NCBI RefSeq assembly: GCF_001898115.1
Contig: NZ_MKSQ01000008.1
Location: 532,983 to 596,982 of the forward strand
DNA: 64,000 nucleotides
DNA from: Allobosea sp. 67-29
GTDB lineage: Bacteria > Pseudomonadota > Alphaproteobacteria > Rhizobiales > Beijerinckiaceae
Direction of reading: 5' to 3'
Part shown: positions 16,426 through 25,799 of the stretch, piece after piece
Layout: each line of letters opens with the position of its first letter
Numbering within the stretch: position 1 is the first letter of the stretch
Made by a program: the position numbers and the translations under genes
The notes under the pieces: model-generated
Seen by the model: only the letters and a program-made list of their open reading frames with translations
Told to the model about the DNA's origin: nothing
The model's database searches: none

Positions 16426-18156
16426 ATTTCTAGCGGTCGAACCAGATTCTTCGGAAGCCTGACGCTCAACCAGTATTTCCTCGGCGCCGTCGCCCTGATA
16501 CTGGCCTGCTCGCTGGGGCTCGGAACGAGCCTTCTGCATAATTACTATACGGCTCTTGCCGACAGCCGGCACGGATTGGCGCGGCTGATGGCGTTTCGTG
16601 CAGTGCTCGACGCCGCGAACAGGGTCTCCGCGGAGCGCGGACCGACGAATGCCGCCCTCGGGCGGAACGCGAGCGGCGCCGCAGCGAGGGACGACCGGTT
16701 CCGCAGCTTTCGCCGCGCGAGCGACGACGCGCTCGACGCGGTTCGTCGCATCGGTCCGTTCGGCACATCGCTGGCGGCTCTGGAAGAGCGCCTCGCAGCG
16801 GCGCGCAGGGAGGTCGACCGCCTGCTGGACCGTCCGCGGGCCGAACGCGAGCCGGAAGCGGTCGAGCGGGCGATCGAAGCCATGTTCTCCGCCTATGATG
16901 CGGCGCAGCCCCTGCTCGACACCGCAATGACCGCGCTGCTGGCGGACGACCCTCAATTGGTCGGGCATGCGATGGTCGCGCGGATGCTCGGCGAGATGCG
17001 CGACTATGCCGGGCGGCTCGGCTCCCACCTGGTCATCGCGATCGCGCAGATGCAGCCTCCCCGGCCCGCGCAGCAGGCCGCGTTCGAACAGACGCGCGGC
17101 CGGGTGCTGCAGCTATGGCCCCTGATCGGCCAGCAGGCCTCGTCCAGCCGCGAGCCGGCCATCGTCGAAGCCGGCCGGGCCGTCGAACGGGACTTCATCC
17201 AAGGCGGCATGGCCCTGATCGACGCCACGCTGGCCCGCCTGCGGAACGGCGACTTCGATCTCACGCCCGAAAGCTTCACCCGCGACATCGTTCCGCATTT
17301 CGTGGCGATCGAGCGCCTGCGCGACGCCTTCGTCGACAGCACGATCAGGCAGCTCGACGCCGGCCGGCAAGGAGCGCAGCGCGCCCTCGTACTGGCTTCG
17401 CTCGCCACTCTGCTCGCCCTCGCCGTCGAGCTCCTGCTTCTGCTGGCAGGGCGCCAGCTGCTGTTCCGTCCCTTGCTGTCGGCTCGCCGGCACATCGTGC
17501 GCCTCGCGGACAACCGCCTGGATCCGGCCGTCGCCCCTGCCGGGCTGCGCGGCGAGATGCGGGAGCTCTTCCAGGCGCTGGAGACGCTGCGCGCGCGGCT
17601 GATCGAGCGCGACGAGATCGACGCCGAGCGCAACAGGCTGGAGGCGCAGCTGAAGCAGCTTGCCGACACGGACGGCTTGACCGGCGTGCTCAACCGCGGT
17701 GCGCTGGAACGGATGGTCCCGCGGCTGGCGAGGACCGATACCGGCGTGATCGGGCTCATCCTGCTCGATCTCGATCACTTCAAGGCGGTCAACGACCGAC
17801 ACGGCCATGCCGCCGGCGACGAGGTCCTGCGCCTCGCCGCCGCCCGGCTGCGGAACGCGTTGCGTCAAGGCGACGTCGTCGCGCGCTTCGGCGGCGAGGA
17901 GTTCGCGATCCTGACCTTCGACCCGCTGGAGGGCGTCCTCGCCGACATCGCCGAGCGCCTGAGGCAGGTGATCGAGGCGAAGCCCTTCCGGCTGCCCGAC
18001 GGCAGCGAAACCTCCATCACGGCGAGCCTCGGCGTTGCCAGAGCAAAGGCTGCGCCGGATGTCTGGGCGCAATTGCTGCAGATTGCGGACGCCGCGCTCT
18101 ACGAGGCCAAGGAACGCGGCCGCAATCGCGTAGTCGCCGGTGCGGCCGCCGGCTAG
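16426..18156 (+). CDS. Membrane diguanylate cyclase (GGDEF domain)
   Basis: Makes cyclic di-GMP from two GTP. Reading from ATT at 16426 gives 576 residues: transmembrane helix 1 (about 12-32, QYFLGAVALILACSLGLG), a helical periplasmic domain (35-320), helix 2 (ALVLASLATLLALAVELLLLL), a HAMP-like linker, and a GGDEF domain (DTDGLTGVLNRGALE to the end) with active-site FGGEEF near residue 488. RQGD five residues before it is the inhibitory I-site. No in-frame ATG, GTG or TTG exists between the upstream stop (16363) and position 16564, although the helix 1 codons are clearly coding. ATT with AGAGG five bases upstream is my best start; 16576 (ATG) would lose helix 1. Confidence 0.82.
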   Translation: MSSGRTRFFGSLTLNQYFLGAVALILACSLGLGTSLLHNYYTALADSRHGLARLMAFRAVLDAANRVSAERGPTNAALGRNASGAAARDDRFRSFRRASDDALDAVRRIGPFGTSLAALEERLAAARREVDRLLDRPRAEREPEAVERAIEAMFSAYDAAQPLLDTAMTALLADDPQLVGHAMVARMLGEMRDYAGRLGSHLVIAIAQMQPPRPAQQAAFEQTRGRVLQLWPLIGQQASSSREPAIVEAGRAVERDFIQGGMALIDATLARLRNGDFDLTPESFTRDIVPHFVAIERLRDAFVDSTIRQLDAGRQGAQRALVLASLATLLALAVELLLLLAGRQLLFRPLLSARRHIVRLADNRLDPAVAPAGLRGEMRELFQALETLRARLIERDEIDAERNRLEAQLKQLADTDGLTGVLNRGALERMVPRLARTDTGVIGLILLDLDHFKAVNDRHGHAAGDEVLRLAAARLRNALRQGDVVARFGGEEFAILTFDPLEGVLADIAERLRQVIEAKPFRLPDGSETSITASLGVARAKAAPDVWAQLLQIADAALYEAKERGRNRVVAGAAAG

Positions 18157-18190
18157 CGCGCGACGGGGGGATGGACGGCAGGGCGGCCGA

Positions 18191-19558
18191 TCACAGCAGC
18201 GTTCCGGTCAGGATCAGCGCCGCCACTCCGAAATAGATGACGAGGCCGGTGACGTCGACCAGCGTCGCCACCAGCGGCGCCGAGGCGCTTGCCGGGTCGA
18301 ATCCGAAGCGCTTGAGGGCGAAAGGCAGCATCGAGCCCATCAGAGAGCCGAAGGTGACGATGCCGAGCAACGCGCCGCCGACCGTGGCGGCGATCAGCAT
18401 CCAGTGCGGGCCGTAATCGTAGAAGCCGAGCCATTGCCAGAGCGCGATCCGCGCGATCCCGATCGCGCCGAGGATCGCGCCGAGCACGAGGCCGGAGGGG
18501 AGTTCCCGCAGCGCGACCCGCCACCAGTCCTTCAACGTGATCTCGCGCAGCGCGAGAGCCCGGATGATCAGCGAGGTCGCCTGCGAGCCGGAATTGCCGC
18601 CCGAGCTCATGATCAGCGGGATGAACAGGGTCAGGACGATCGCCTTCTCCAGCTCGGCCTCGAAGAACTGCATGGCCGAGGCGGTCAGCATCTCGCCGAG
18701 CAGCAGGATCGAGAGCCAGCCGGCGCGCTTGCGGATCATCGCGACGAAGCCGATCTCGTTGTAGGGCTCGTCGAGCGCCTCCATGCCACCGAGCTTCTGC
18801 ACGTCCTCGGTCGTTTCGGCGATCATCGCGTCGATGACGTCATCGAAGGTGACGATACCGATGACATGGTCGTCCGGATCCACGACCGGGACCGAGAGCA
18901 GGTCGTATTTCGTGATCAGCCGCGCGACATCCTCGCGGTCGGTCTCGGGGGTGACCGTGATCGGCTTATGGGCCGGCACCACCGATTCGACCGGCGCATC
19001 CGGGTCGCCGCTGATCAGGCGGCGCAGCGAGACGGCACGGACGAGCTTCTTCGTCGCGGGGTCGAGCACATAGGTCGCGTAAACCGTCTCGCGCGAGCGC
19101 TCGACGCGCCGGATATGATCGAGCGTCTGCTGCACGGTCCAGTTCGACGGCACGCTCACGAACTCGGTCGTCATGATCGAGCCGGCGCTGTGCTCGGGAT
19201 AGGCCAGGAGCCGGCGCAGGTCCGAGCGCGTCTGGCGATCCATGCGCGCGCCGAGGCGCTGGCGGGTGGGCTCGTCGAATTCCTGGAAGACGTCGGCGGC
19301 GCGGTCGGCCGACATCGCCGACAGCAGCGCGCCCGCGCGCTTGTCCGGCAGCAGCGCCAGCGCCTCGGCGGCATCGGCGAGCTCGGGCTGGTCGAGCACC
19401 TCGACGGCGCGCTCGAAGGGCATCTCCTGCAGGATATGCGCGATCGTGGCGCTGTCCTGCTCGTCCAGCATCTCGACGATGTCCGCGACATGTTCCTCGG
19501 CCAGCGTCTTGGCGACGACGACCGAGAGGAGGTCGGGGGCGAGTTCGATCTCGTTCAT
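18191..19558 (-). CDS. mgtE: Magnesium transporter MgtE
   Basis: A 455-residue inner-membrane Mg2+ channel. The cytoplasmic N domain (about 20-130, superhelix LDEQDSATIAHILQEMPFERAVEVLDQ) is followed by two CBS domains (about 135-260, YPEHSAGSIMTTEFVSVPSNWTV and DLLSVPVVDPDDHVIGIVTFDD), the connecting helix, and five transmembrane helices with the pore signature PLIMSSGGNSGSQATSLIIRALAL. Mg2+ binding between the N and CBS domains closes the channel. ATG at 19558 chosen from the family N-terminus, with AGGA nine bases upstream. No M-box riboswitch is seen in the leader. Confidence 0.97.
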   Translation of the reverse strand: MNEIELAPDLLSVVVAKTLAEEHVADIVEMLDEQDSATIAHILQEMPFERAVEVLDQPELADAAEALALLPDKRAGALLSAMSADRAADVFQEFDEPTRQRLGARMDRQTRSDLRRLLAYPEHSAGSIMTTEFVSVPSNWTVQQTLDHIRRVERSRETVYATYVLDPATKKLVRAVSLRRLISGDPDAPVESVVPAHKPITVTPETDREDVARLITKYDLLSVPVVDPDDHVIGIVTFDDVIDAMIAETTEDVQKLGGMEALDEPYNEIGFVAMIRKRAGWLSILLLGEMLTASAMQFFEAELEKAIVLTLFIPLIMSSGGNSGSQATSLIIRALALREITLKDWWRVALRELPSGLVLGAILGAIGIARIALWQWLGFYDYGPHWMLIAATVGGALLGIVTFGSLMGSMLPFALKRFGFDPASASAPLVATLVDVTGLVIYFGVAALILTGTLL

Positions 19559-19891
19559 GGCTCTTAATTCCTGGCGATCGGCCGTCGGCACCGATCGCAA
19601 GGCTGAGCCGGGGACCCGGATCAGCCGCGCGAGGCGGCGGCAGACGGCTTCGACTGTCGACTGGGACTGTCGGCTGGCATCGGGTCTGGTTGTCCTGTGA
19701 GTGCCGGCTGCGGGAGCCGGCGACGGCTGGCCACATGCACCCGCAACGCATCGCCGTCAAACCTTTTTTGGCGATGCAGCATCGATCGCGGGCTCTTGTC
19801 GAAAGCCGGCCTCCGCCTATGGTGGGCACACCCGGGGCAGCGGCGCAGCCGCCGCCTCGGCCACCCCCCTTCCGATACCGGATTCCATGCG
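19559..19891. other. Divergent intergenic region, mgtE / GST
   Basis: 333 bp without a gene. It holds an 8-bp inverted repeat GCATCGCC/GGCGATGC (19748-19755 and 19770-19777) around a T6 run, and CGACAGTC-like repeats near 19665-19680. Promoters for both genes must lie here; none is clear enough to place. Confidence 0.5.
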
Positions 19892-20554
19892 ATGACCCTG
19901 ACGATCTACGGCTGCTACCGCTCGCGCGCGACGCGCGTCATCTGGCTGGCCAACGAGCTCGGCCTGCCGTTCAACCACGTGCCGGTCATCCAGGCCTACC
20001 GCCTGCCGGACCCCGGCGCTCCCGGCGCGCCGCTGCACACGCGCAGTCCCGAATTCATGAAGGTCAACCCCAACGGCCACATCCCCAGCATCGACGACGA
20101 CGGCTTCAAGCTGCACGAATCGCTGGCGATCAACCTCTACCTCGCGCGCAAGCATGGCGGCCCGCTCGCCCCGAAGGATGCGCAGGAGGAAGGGCTCGCG
20201 ATCATGTGGGCGCTCTGGGCCGCGACGGAATGCGAGACGCATGCGCTCAACCTGCAACAGCATCTCGTGGCCTTCCCGCCCGAGAAGCGCCGGCCGGAGC
20301 TGGTCGAGGCCGCGCTGGCCGCGCTCAAGGCGCCCTTCGCCGTGCTCGACAAGGTGCTGGCCGACGGCAACGGCAACGTCATGGGCGGACGCTTCACCGT
20401 GGCCGACATCAACGTCGCCGAGGTCATTCGCTACGCCAAGCCGGCGACGCAGCTTTTCGACGCCAATCCGAACGTCAAGGCCTGGCTCGAGGCCTGCCAG
20501 TCCCGTCCGGCCTTCCAGGCGATGTGGCAGGCGCGCGACGCCGAAGCGGCCTGA
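19892..20554 (+). CDS. Glutathione S-transferase family protein
   Basis: A 220-residue cytosolic GST. The thioredoxin-like domain (1-85) starts MTLTIYGCYRSRATRVIWLANELGLPF; NGHIPSIDDDGFKLHESLAINLYLARKHGG carries the cis-proline and the ES pair that binds the glutathione gamma-glutamyl group. The helical domain follows with GGRFTVADINVAEVI, the N-capping box. Cys8/Arg10 stand near the catalytic position, so the exact class is open. It begins a two-gene stretch with the EamA transporter 90 nt downstream. Confidence 0.9.
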   Translation: MTLTIYGCYRSRATRVIWLANELGLPFNHVPVIQAYRLPDPGAPGAPLHTRSPEFMKVNPNGHIPSIDDDGFKLHESLAINLYLARKHGGPLAPKDAQEEGLAIMWALWAATECETHALNLQQHLVAFPPEKRRPELVEAALAALKAPFAVLDKVLADGNGNVMGGRFTVADINVAEVIRYAKPATQLFDANPNVKAWLEACQSRPAFQAMWQARDAEAA

Positions 20555-20644
20555 ACAGCAGGACCGCACAGAATCCGGGTGGCCGGACCTCGTCCGGCCA
20601 CCTACTGACGCGGAATGACCCGGCCCGAGAGCAGAGCTTCCGCC

Positions 20645-21571
20645 ATGACACAGCCGATTTCCGCTCCCGCGCCGCGCATGGGCCCGCTCGAATGGCTCCT
20701 GCTGATCATCCTGTCGATCCTGTGGGGCGGCTCGTTCTTCTTCAACAAGCTGACCGTGGCGGAATGGCCGCCCTTCGCCGTGGTGCAGGTGCGCGTCGGC
20801 CTCGCCGCGCTGGCCTTGCTCCTTGTGGTCCGGATCGCCGGGCAATCGATGGCGGTCGGGCGCGAGCTGTGGCTGGCCTTCTTCGGAATGGGCATCCTCA
20901 ACAACCTGATCCCGTTCAGCCTGTTTCTCTGGGGCCAGCAGCAGATCGCGAGCGGCCTCGCCTCGATCCTGAACGCCACCACGCCGATCTTCGCAGTGCT
21001 GGTGATGCACTGCTTCGGCAACGAGAAGGCGACCGGGCTGAAGCTCGGCGGCGTGCTGGCGGGCCTTGTCGGCGTCGCCATCCTGATGGGACCGGACGCG
21101 ATCGGCGGCCTCGGCTCCAATCTCGCCGCGCAGCTCGCCTGCGTCCTCGCCGCCGTCTCCTATGCCTTCTCCGGCCTGCTCGGCCGACGCTTCCGCGGGG
21201 TCTCGCCGCTGGTCGCCGCGACCGGCCAGCTCTCGGCCTCAACGGTGATGATGATCCCGATCGTCTTCGTGCTGCATCCGCCCTGGACGCTGCCGGTGCC
21301 GTCGCACCAGGCCATTCTGGCCCTTGTCGGCCTCGCGCTGATCTCGACGGCCCTGGCCTATCTCCTGTTCTTCCGGATCATGCGGGCGGCCGGACCCAGC
21401 AACGTGATGCTCGTCACCTTCCTGATCCCGGTCAGCGCGATCTTGCTGGGCTCCGGCCTGCTGGGCGAGGCGCTGCGGCCGCGCCATTTCGCCGGCATGG
21501 CGGCGATCTTCGTCGGTCTCGCCCTGATCGACGGCCGGCTGTTCGGCACGGCACGGACGAGACCGGCCTAG
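20645..21571 (+). CDS. DMT family transporter (EamA domains)
   Basis: A 308-residue drug/metabolite transporter with ten predicted transmembrane helices as two EamA repeats (about 15-150 and 160-300). ILSILWGGSFFFNKL is the first-helix signature and GEALRPRHFAGMAAIFVGLALIDG ends the second repeat. Such proteins export amino acids, metabolites or drugs; substrate unknown. The ribosome-binding site is weak for both the ATG at 20645 and the one at 20615. Confidence 0.92.
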   Translation: MTQPISAPAPRMGPLEWLLLIILSILWGGSFFFNKLTVAEWPPFAVVQVRVGLAALALLLVVRIAGQSMAVGRELWLAFFGMGILNNLIPFSLFLWGQQQIASGLASILNATTPIFAVLVMHCFGNEKATGLKLGGVLAGLVGVAILMGPDAIGGLGSNLAAQLACVLAAVSYAFSGLLGRRFRGVSPLVAATGQLSASTVMMIPIVFVLHPPWTLPVPSHQAILALVGLALISTALAYLLFFRIMRAAGPSNVMLVTFLIPVSAILLGSGLLGEALRPRHFAGMAAIFVGLALIDGRLFGTARTRPA

Positions 21572-21663
21572 GCCCAAAGACTTTATTGCCGAAAGATTAT
21601 GAATTGTTCTAGGGTCGACTTGGCGGCTGGACGCTTTATTGGCCACGCCCCACTGACTGAGAT

Positions 21664-21678
21664 ATCGCGGCAAGCGAT
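21664..21678. promoter_or_regulatory. LysR-type operator (T-N11-A dyad)
   Basis: ATCGC-GGCAA-GCGAT is a perfect dyad with the T-N11-A spacing of LysR boxes, 20 bp before the LysR start codon. It suggests the regulator controls its own operon, which includes the TTT genes. Confidence 0.5.
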
Positions 21679-21698
21679 ACGGGGAACAGGGGACGACC

Positions 21699-22688
21699 AT
21701 GGATGTGCGGCAACTGCGATGCTTCATCGCGGTGGCAGAAGAGCTGCATTTCGGCCGAGCGGCCGAGCGGCTCGGCGTGGCTCCCCCGGCACTTTCCCGC
21801 CAGATCAGCGCGCTCGAGGACGAGCTCGGCGTCAATCTCCTGACCCGCACCACGCGGCAGGTCGCGCTGACGCGGGCGGGCCTGATCATGCTGGAGGAAT
21901 CCAAGGGCATCCTGGTCAAGATGGAGCAGGCTTCGCGCGCCGTGCGGGAGGCCTCGCTCGCCTCCGGCAAGGTGCTGCGCGTCGGCGCCATCGACGCCGC
22001 CTCGTCGAGCTTCGTCCCGGAAGCTCTGATGACCTTCCGCAAGCGCTTTCCCGGCATCGAGATCAAGTTCGCGGAGGCGATGACGGTCGCGCTGGTACAG
22101 ATGCTGGAGGCCGGCAAGCTCGACCTCGCGCTGGTCCGCCCTCCACGTAAACCCACCGACTGCGCCTTCGAGATCCTGCGCGTCGAGCGCCCGATCGTGG
22201 TGCTGCGCGAGGACCACCCGCTCGCCGCGCGCGAGCATCTGAGCATGAACGACCTGGTCGGCGAGCCCTTCGTGGTTCCCTCGAAGCGGATCCGTCCCTA
22301 TGCCTACGATCTCGTCATGGCGTATTTCGAGAGCGTCGGCGCCGTGCCGAACGTCGTGATCGAGGCCACCGAGAAGCCGGCGATGATGTCGGCCGTGGCG
22401 GCGGGGCTCGGCATGGCGCTGGCGCCCGACTGGGTGTCGCGACTGTCCTTCCCGGGCGTCACCATGCGGCGGCTGCGCGGCGCGATGCTCGATCCGCCGC
22501 CGCCCGGCGCGCTCGTGGGCGTCGCCTGGCGGCCGCAGCAGAAGCTGCCGGCCCGCGACGACTTCCTCGCCATCCTGCGCGAAAGCGTGACCCTGCTCGA
22601 GGAGCGGCACGTTCTGCCGCTCGCCAACCCGCCCAAGCCGCAAAGGCAGTCGGCACGCCCGCTATCCCCCGCCGGAGGAACCCGATGA
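21699..22688 (+). CDS. LysR family transcriptional regulator
   Basis: A 329-residue activator/repressor. The helix-turn-helix is residues 1-60 (MDVRQLRCFIAVAEELHFGRAAERLGVAPPALSRQISALEDELG) and the substrate-binding domain about 90-300. Its stop overlaps the start of the tctB-type gene (ATGA), so regulator and transporter are on one message and translationally coupled. LysR genes are usually divergent from their targets; this head-of-operon position is less common. The ligand is likely the carboxylate carried by the transporter. Confidence 0.95.
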   Translation: MDVRQLRCFIAVAEELHFGRAAERLGVAPPALSRQISALEDELGVNLLTRTTRQVALTRAGLIMLEESKGILVKMEQASRAVREASLASGKVLRVGAIDAASSSFVPEALMTFRKRFPGIEIKFAEAMTVALVQMLEAGKLDLALVRPPRKPTDCAFEILRVERPIVVLREDHPLAAREHLSMNDLVGEPFVVPSKRIRPYAYDLVMAYFESVGAVPNVVIEATEKPAMMSAVAAGLGMALAPDWVSRLSFPGVTMRRLRGAMLDPPPPGALVGVAWRPQQKLPARDDFLAILRESVTLLEERHVLPLANPPKPQRQSARPLSPAGGTR

Positions 22689-23203
22689 GCTTGAACCAGA
22701 TAGAACGGGCGCAGGGGCTGCGCATACGCTCGACGCAGGACTTCGCGGGCGGGCTCTTCATGATCCTGCTGGCGCTCGGCGCCTATGCCTTCTCCTGGGA
22801 CCTCCCGGCCGGCTCGCTGCGCCAGCTCGGCCCCGGCATGCTGCCCAAGGCCTTCGCCGTGATCTGCGGCGTCCTGGGAGCGATCCTGACCCTGACCTCG
22901 CTGCGCTACCATGGCGAGAAGCTCTCGGGCTGGTCCTGGAAAGGCGTGTTCTTCGCCCTCGGCGGCGCCTGCCTGTTCGCACTGACGATCCGCGGCTTCG
23001 AGATCGGCCCGGTTCAGGTCCCGGCGCTCGGCCTGCTGGTCGCCGGTCCGCTCCTGATCTTCTTCTCCGGCCTCGCCGCCGACGACCGCAAGCTCAAGGA
23101 GCTCGTGATCTTCGCGCTCGCCATGTCGGCGGGCTGCATCCTCCTGTTCAAATACGCGCTGAGCCTGCCGATCCCGCTCGCGCCCTGGCTTCTGGGTATC
23201 TGA
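22685..23203 (+). CDS. Tripartite tricarboxylate transporter small membrane subunit (TctB family), second system
   Basis: A 172-residue membrane protein with four predicted helices (about 20-40, 52-75, 85-110 and 125-165 as two). DLPAGSLRQLGPGMLPKAFAVICGVLG is the TctB periplasmic loop with its GPGxxP core. It overlaps the LysR stop by 4 nt and is 3 nt from the TctA gene, so stoichiometric translation is likely. Confidence 0.9.
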   Translation: MSLNQIERAQGLRIRSTQDFAGGLFMILLALGAYAFSWDLPAGSLRQLGPGMLPKAFAVICGVLGAILTLTSLRYHGEKLSGWSWKGVFFALGGACLFALTIRGFEIGPVQVPALGLLVAGPLLIFFSGLAADDRKLKELVIFALAMSAGCILLFKYALSLPIPLAPWLLGI

Positions 23204-23206
23204 GCG

Positions 23207-24709
23207 ATGATGGAGACGCTTTCCCACCTCTCGCTCGGCTTCGGCGTCGCGCTGACGCTGAAGAACATCGCGCTCTGTTTCGCCGGCTGCCTGGTCGGCA
23301 CGCTGATCGGCGTGCTGCCGGGCGTCGGCCCCATCGCCACGATCTCGATCCTGCTGCCGATCACCTTCGGGCTCGACCCGACGGGGGCGCTGATCATGCT
23401 CGCCGGCATCTATTACGGCGCGCAGTATGGCGGGTCGACCACGGCGATCCTGGTCAACATCCCCGGTGAAGCCACCTCGGTCGTCACCACGCTCGACGGC
23501 CACCAGATGGCCAAGCAGGGGCGTGCCGGCGTCGCGCTCGGCACCGCCGCGATCGGCTCCTTCTTCGCCGGCTGCGTCGCCACCGTGATCATTGCCGCGC
23601 TCGGCGCGCCGCTGACCAAGATGGCCCTGCTGTTCGGCCCGGCCGAGTATTTCTCCCTGATGGTGATGGGGCTGTGCTTCGCGGTGGTGCTCGCGCGCGG
23701 CTCGATCCTCAAGGCCTTCTGCATGATCATGCTCGGCCTGCTGTTCTCGACAGTCGGCACCGATCTCGAGACCGGGCAGGAGCGCCTCACCTTCGGCGTC
23801 GCCTCGCTCTCCGACGGCATCGACTTCTCGGTGCTGGCGATGGGCGTGTTCGGCTTCGCCGAGGTGCTGCGCAATCTCGAGAGCCCCGAGGCGCGCGACG
23901 TCGTCAAGGGCAAGATCGGCCGGCTCCTGCCGGGCTGGGACGACATCAAGCAGTCGATCGCGCCCGTGCTGCGCGGCACGGCGATCGGTGGCATCCTCGG
24001 CATTCTGCCGGGCAACGGGGCGGTGCTCGGCCCCTTCGCCAGCTACACCATGGAGAAGAAGATCGCGAAGGACCCGTCACGCTTCGGCAAGGGCGCGATC
24101 GAAGGCGTGGCCGGCCCGGAATCGGCCAACAACGCCGGCGCGCAGACCGCCTTCATCCCGCTGCTCACGCTGGGCATTCCGCCGAACGCGGTGATGGCGC
24201 TGATGGTCGGCGCGATGACGATCCACGGCATCATCCCCGGACCGCAGGTCATGACCCGCAACCCGGAACTGTTCTGGGGCATGGTCGCCTCGATGTGGAT
24301 CGGCAACCTGATGCTGCTGATCATCAACCTGCCGCTGGTCGGGCTGTGGGTGAAGCTCCTGCAGGTGCCCTACCGCCTGATGTTCCCGGCGATCCTGATC
24401 TTCTGCTGCATCGGCATCTACTCGGTGAACAACCAGCCGCTCGACGTCGCCTTCACGGCGCTGTTCGGCCTGTTCGGCTACCTCCTGATCAAGCTCGGCT
24501 TCGAGCCCGCGCCGATGCTGCTCGGCTTCGTGCTCGGCAAGCTGATGGAGGAGAAGCTCCGGCAGGCGCTGATCATCTCGCGCGGCTCGTTCATGACCTT
24601 CGTCGAACGCCCCATCTCCGCCGGCCTTCTCGTCGTCGCCGTGCTGGTTCTGGCGATCGCATTGCTGCCGTCGATCTCGAAGAAGCGCGAGGAGGTCTTC
24701 ACCGAATGA
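23207..24709 (+). CDS. Tripartite tricarboxylate transporter large membrane subunit (TctA family), second system
   Basis: A 500-residue permease with about 12 transmembrane helices. GVLPGVGPIATISILLPITF, YYGAQYGGSTTAILVNIPGEATSVVTTLDGHQMAKQG, GILPGNGAVLGPFASYTMEKK and NNAGAQTAFIPLLTLGIPPNAVMALMVG are the family hallmarks. The conserved loops differ from the first system (GNGAVLG against GGPTAAS), consistent with a different substrate. Two adjacent ATG codons start the gene; 23207 or 23210. Confidence 0.97.
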   Translation: MMETLSHLSLGFGVALTLKNIALCFAGCLVGTLIGVLPGVGPIATISILLPITFGLDPTGALIMLAGIYYGAQYGGSTTAILVNIPGEATSVVTTLDGHQMAKQGRAGVALGTAAIGSFFAGCVATVIIAALGAPLTKMALLFGPAEYFSLMVMGLCFAVVLARGSILKAFCMIMLGLLFSTVGTDLETGQERLTFGVASLSDGIDFSVLAMGVFGFAEVLRNLESPEARDVVKGKIGRLLPGWDDIKQSIAPVLRGTAIGGILGILPGNGAVLGPFASYTMEKKIAKDPSRFGKGAIEGVAGPESANNAGAQTAFIPLLTLGIPPNAVMALMVGAMTIHGIIPGPQVMTRNPELFWGMVASMWIGNLMLLIINLPLVGLWVKLLQVPYRLMFPAILIFCCIGIYSVNNQPLDVAFTALFGLFGYLLIKLGFEPAPMLLGFVLGKLMEEKLRQALIISRGSFMTFVERPISAGLLVVAVLVLAIALLPSISKKREEVFTE

Positions 24710-24773
24710 CGGGGTTGCCGCCCCGGCATCCCCCCCTAGTCTTACGTCCGACAATCTCCAGGGAGGAATACGC

Positions 24774-25748
24774 ATGAAGAAACTCGTTCTCGGGCTCGCC
24801 GCCGCGGCGACGCTGGCCTTGGCCGGCGGCGCGCAGGCGCAGGGCTATCCGACGAAGCCGGTCACCATGATCGTGCCCTTCGCGGCCGGCGGCCCGACCG
24901 ACATCATCGCGCGCATCGTCGCCGACCACATGTCCAAGACGCTCGGCCAGCAGATCGTGGTCGAGAACGTCGCCGGCGCCGGCGGCACCACCGGCATCAC
25001 CCGCGCGGTCACCGCCGCGCCCGACGGCTACACCATCGCCATGGGGCATCTCGGCACCTTCTCGGCGGCGCCTGCGACCTATCCCGGCCTGAAATACGAC
25101 CCGATCAACGGCATGCAGCCGATCGGGCTGGCCGGCGGCACGCCGATCCTGATCGTGGCACGCAAGACCTTCGAGCCGAAGGACCTGAAGGAGTTCGTAT
25201 CCTATGTGAAAGCGAACACCGACAAGGTGAACGAGGCGCATGCCGGCGTCGGCTCGGTCTCCTGGACGACCTGCACCCTGCTGAAGGGCGTTCTGGGCAC
25301 TCCCAAGATCAACTCCGTCGCCTATCGCGGCACCGGCCCGGCGCTGAACGATCTCGTCTCCGGCCAGGTCGACTTCATGTGCGACCAGATCGTCTCCGTC
25401 GCCGAACAGGTCCGCGCCAATACGATCAAGGCCTATGCCGTCACCTCGGCCGAGCGCTCGCCGGCCCTGCCGGACGTGCCCACCACCAAGGAAGCCGGCC
25501 TGCCGGACTTCCAGATCGAGGCCTGGAACGGCATCGCCGGCCCGAAGGGCATGCCGAAGGAGGCGGTGGACAAGCTGGTCGACGCGCTCAACAAGGCGCT
25601 CAACGACGACGCGACCAAGAAGCGCCTGCTCGATCTCGGCACGGTCCTGCCGGACGCCGAGGCCCGCACCCCGGCCGGCTTCGCCGCGATCATCAAGCGC
25701 GATGCCGACAAGCTTTCGCCGGCTCTTTCCGCGGCGGTGAAGCAGTAA
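24774..25748 (+). CDS. Tripartite tricarboxylate transporter substrate-binding protein, second system
   Basis: A 324-residue periplasmic binding protein with a signal peptide (1-22, AQA). YPTKPVTMIVPFAAGGPTDIIARIVADHMSK is the classic Bug-family start, and AYRGTGPALNDLVSGQVDFMCDQ the second ligand loop. GGGAGG precedes the ATG. Here it is the last gene of the operon, whereas in the first system it comes first. A hairpin (25776-25799) follows the stop. Confidence 0.95.
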   Translation: MKKLVLGLAAAATLALAGGAQAQGYPTKPVTMIVPFAAGGPTDIIARIVADHMSKTLGQQIVVENVAGAGGTTGITRAVTAAPDGYTIAMGHLGTFSAAPATYPGLKYDPINGMQPIGLAGGTPILIVARKTFEPKDLKEFVSYVKANTDKVNEAHAGVGSVSWTTCTLLKGVLGTPKINSVAYRGTGPALNDLVSGQVDFMCDQIVSVAEQVRANTIKAYAVTSAERSPALPDVPTTKEAGLPDFQIEAWNGIAGPKGMPKEAVDKLVDALNKALNDDATKKRLLDLGTVLPDAEARTPAGFAAIIKRDADKLSPALSAAVKQ

Positions 25749-25775
25749 TCCGCCCGGCACTCGGACACCAAACGG

Positions 25776-25799
25776 ACGGCGGCCCTCCGGGGCCGCCGT
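25776..25799 (+). terminator. Terminator of the second TTT operon
   Basis: ACGGCGGCCC, loop TCCG, GGGCCGCCGT is a perfect 10-bp stem 27 nt after the stop. The T run is short (TTTG), so it may be only partly intrinsic. Confidence 0.6.

Noticed and set aside
19559..19700. M-box magnesium riboswitch before mgtE
   Set aside because: None of the conserved M-box sequence blocks is recognisable in the leader.
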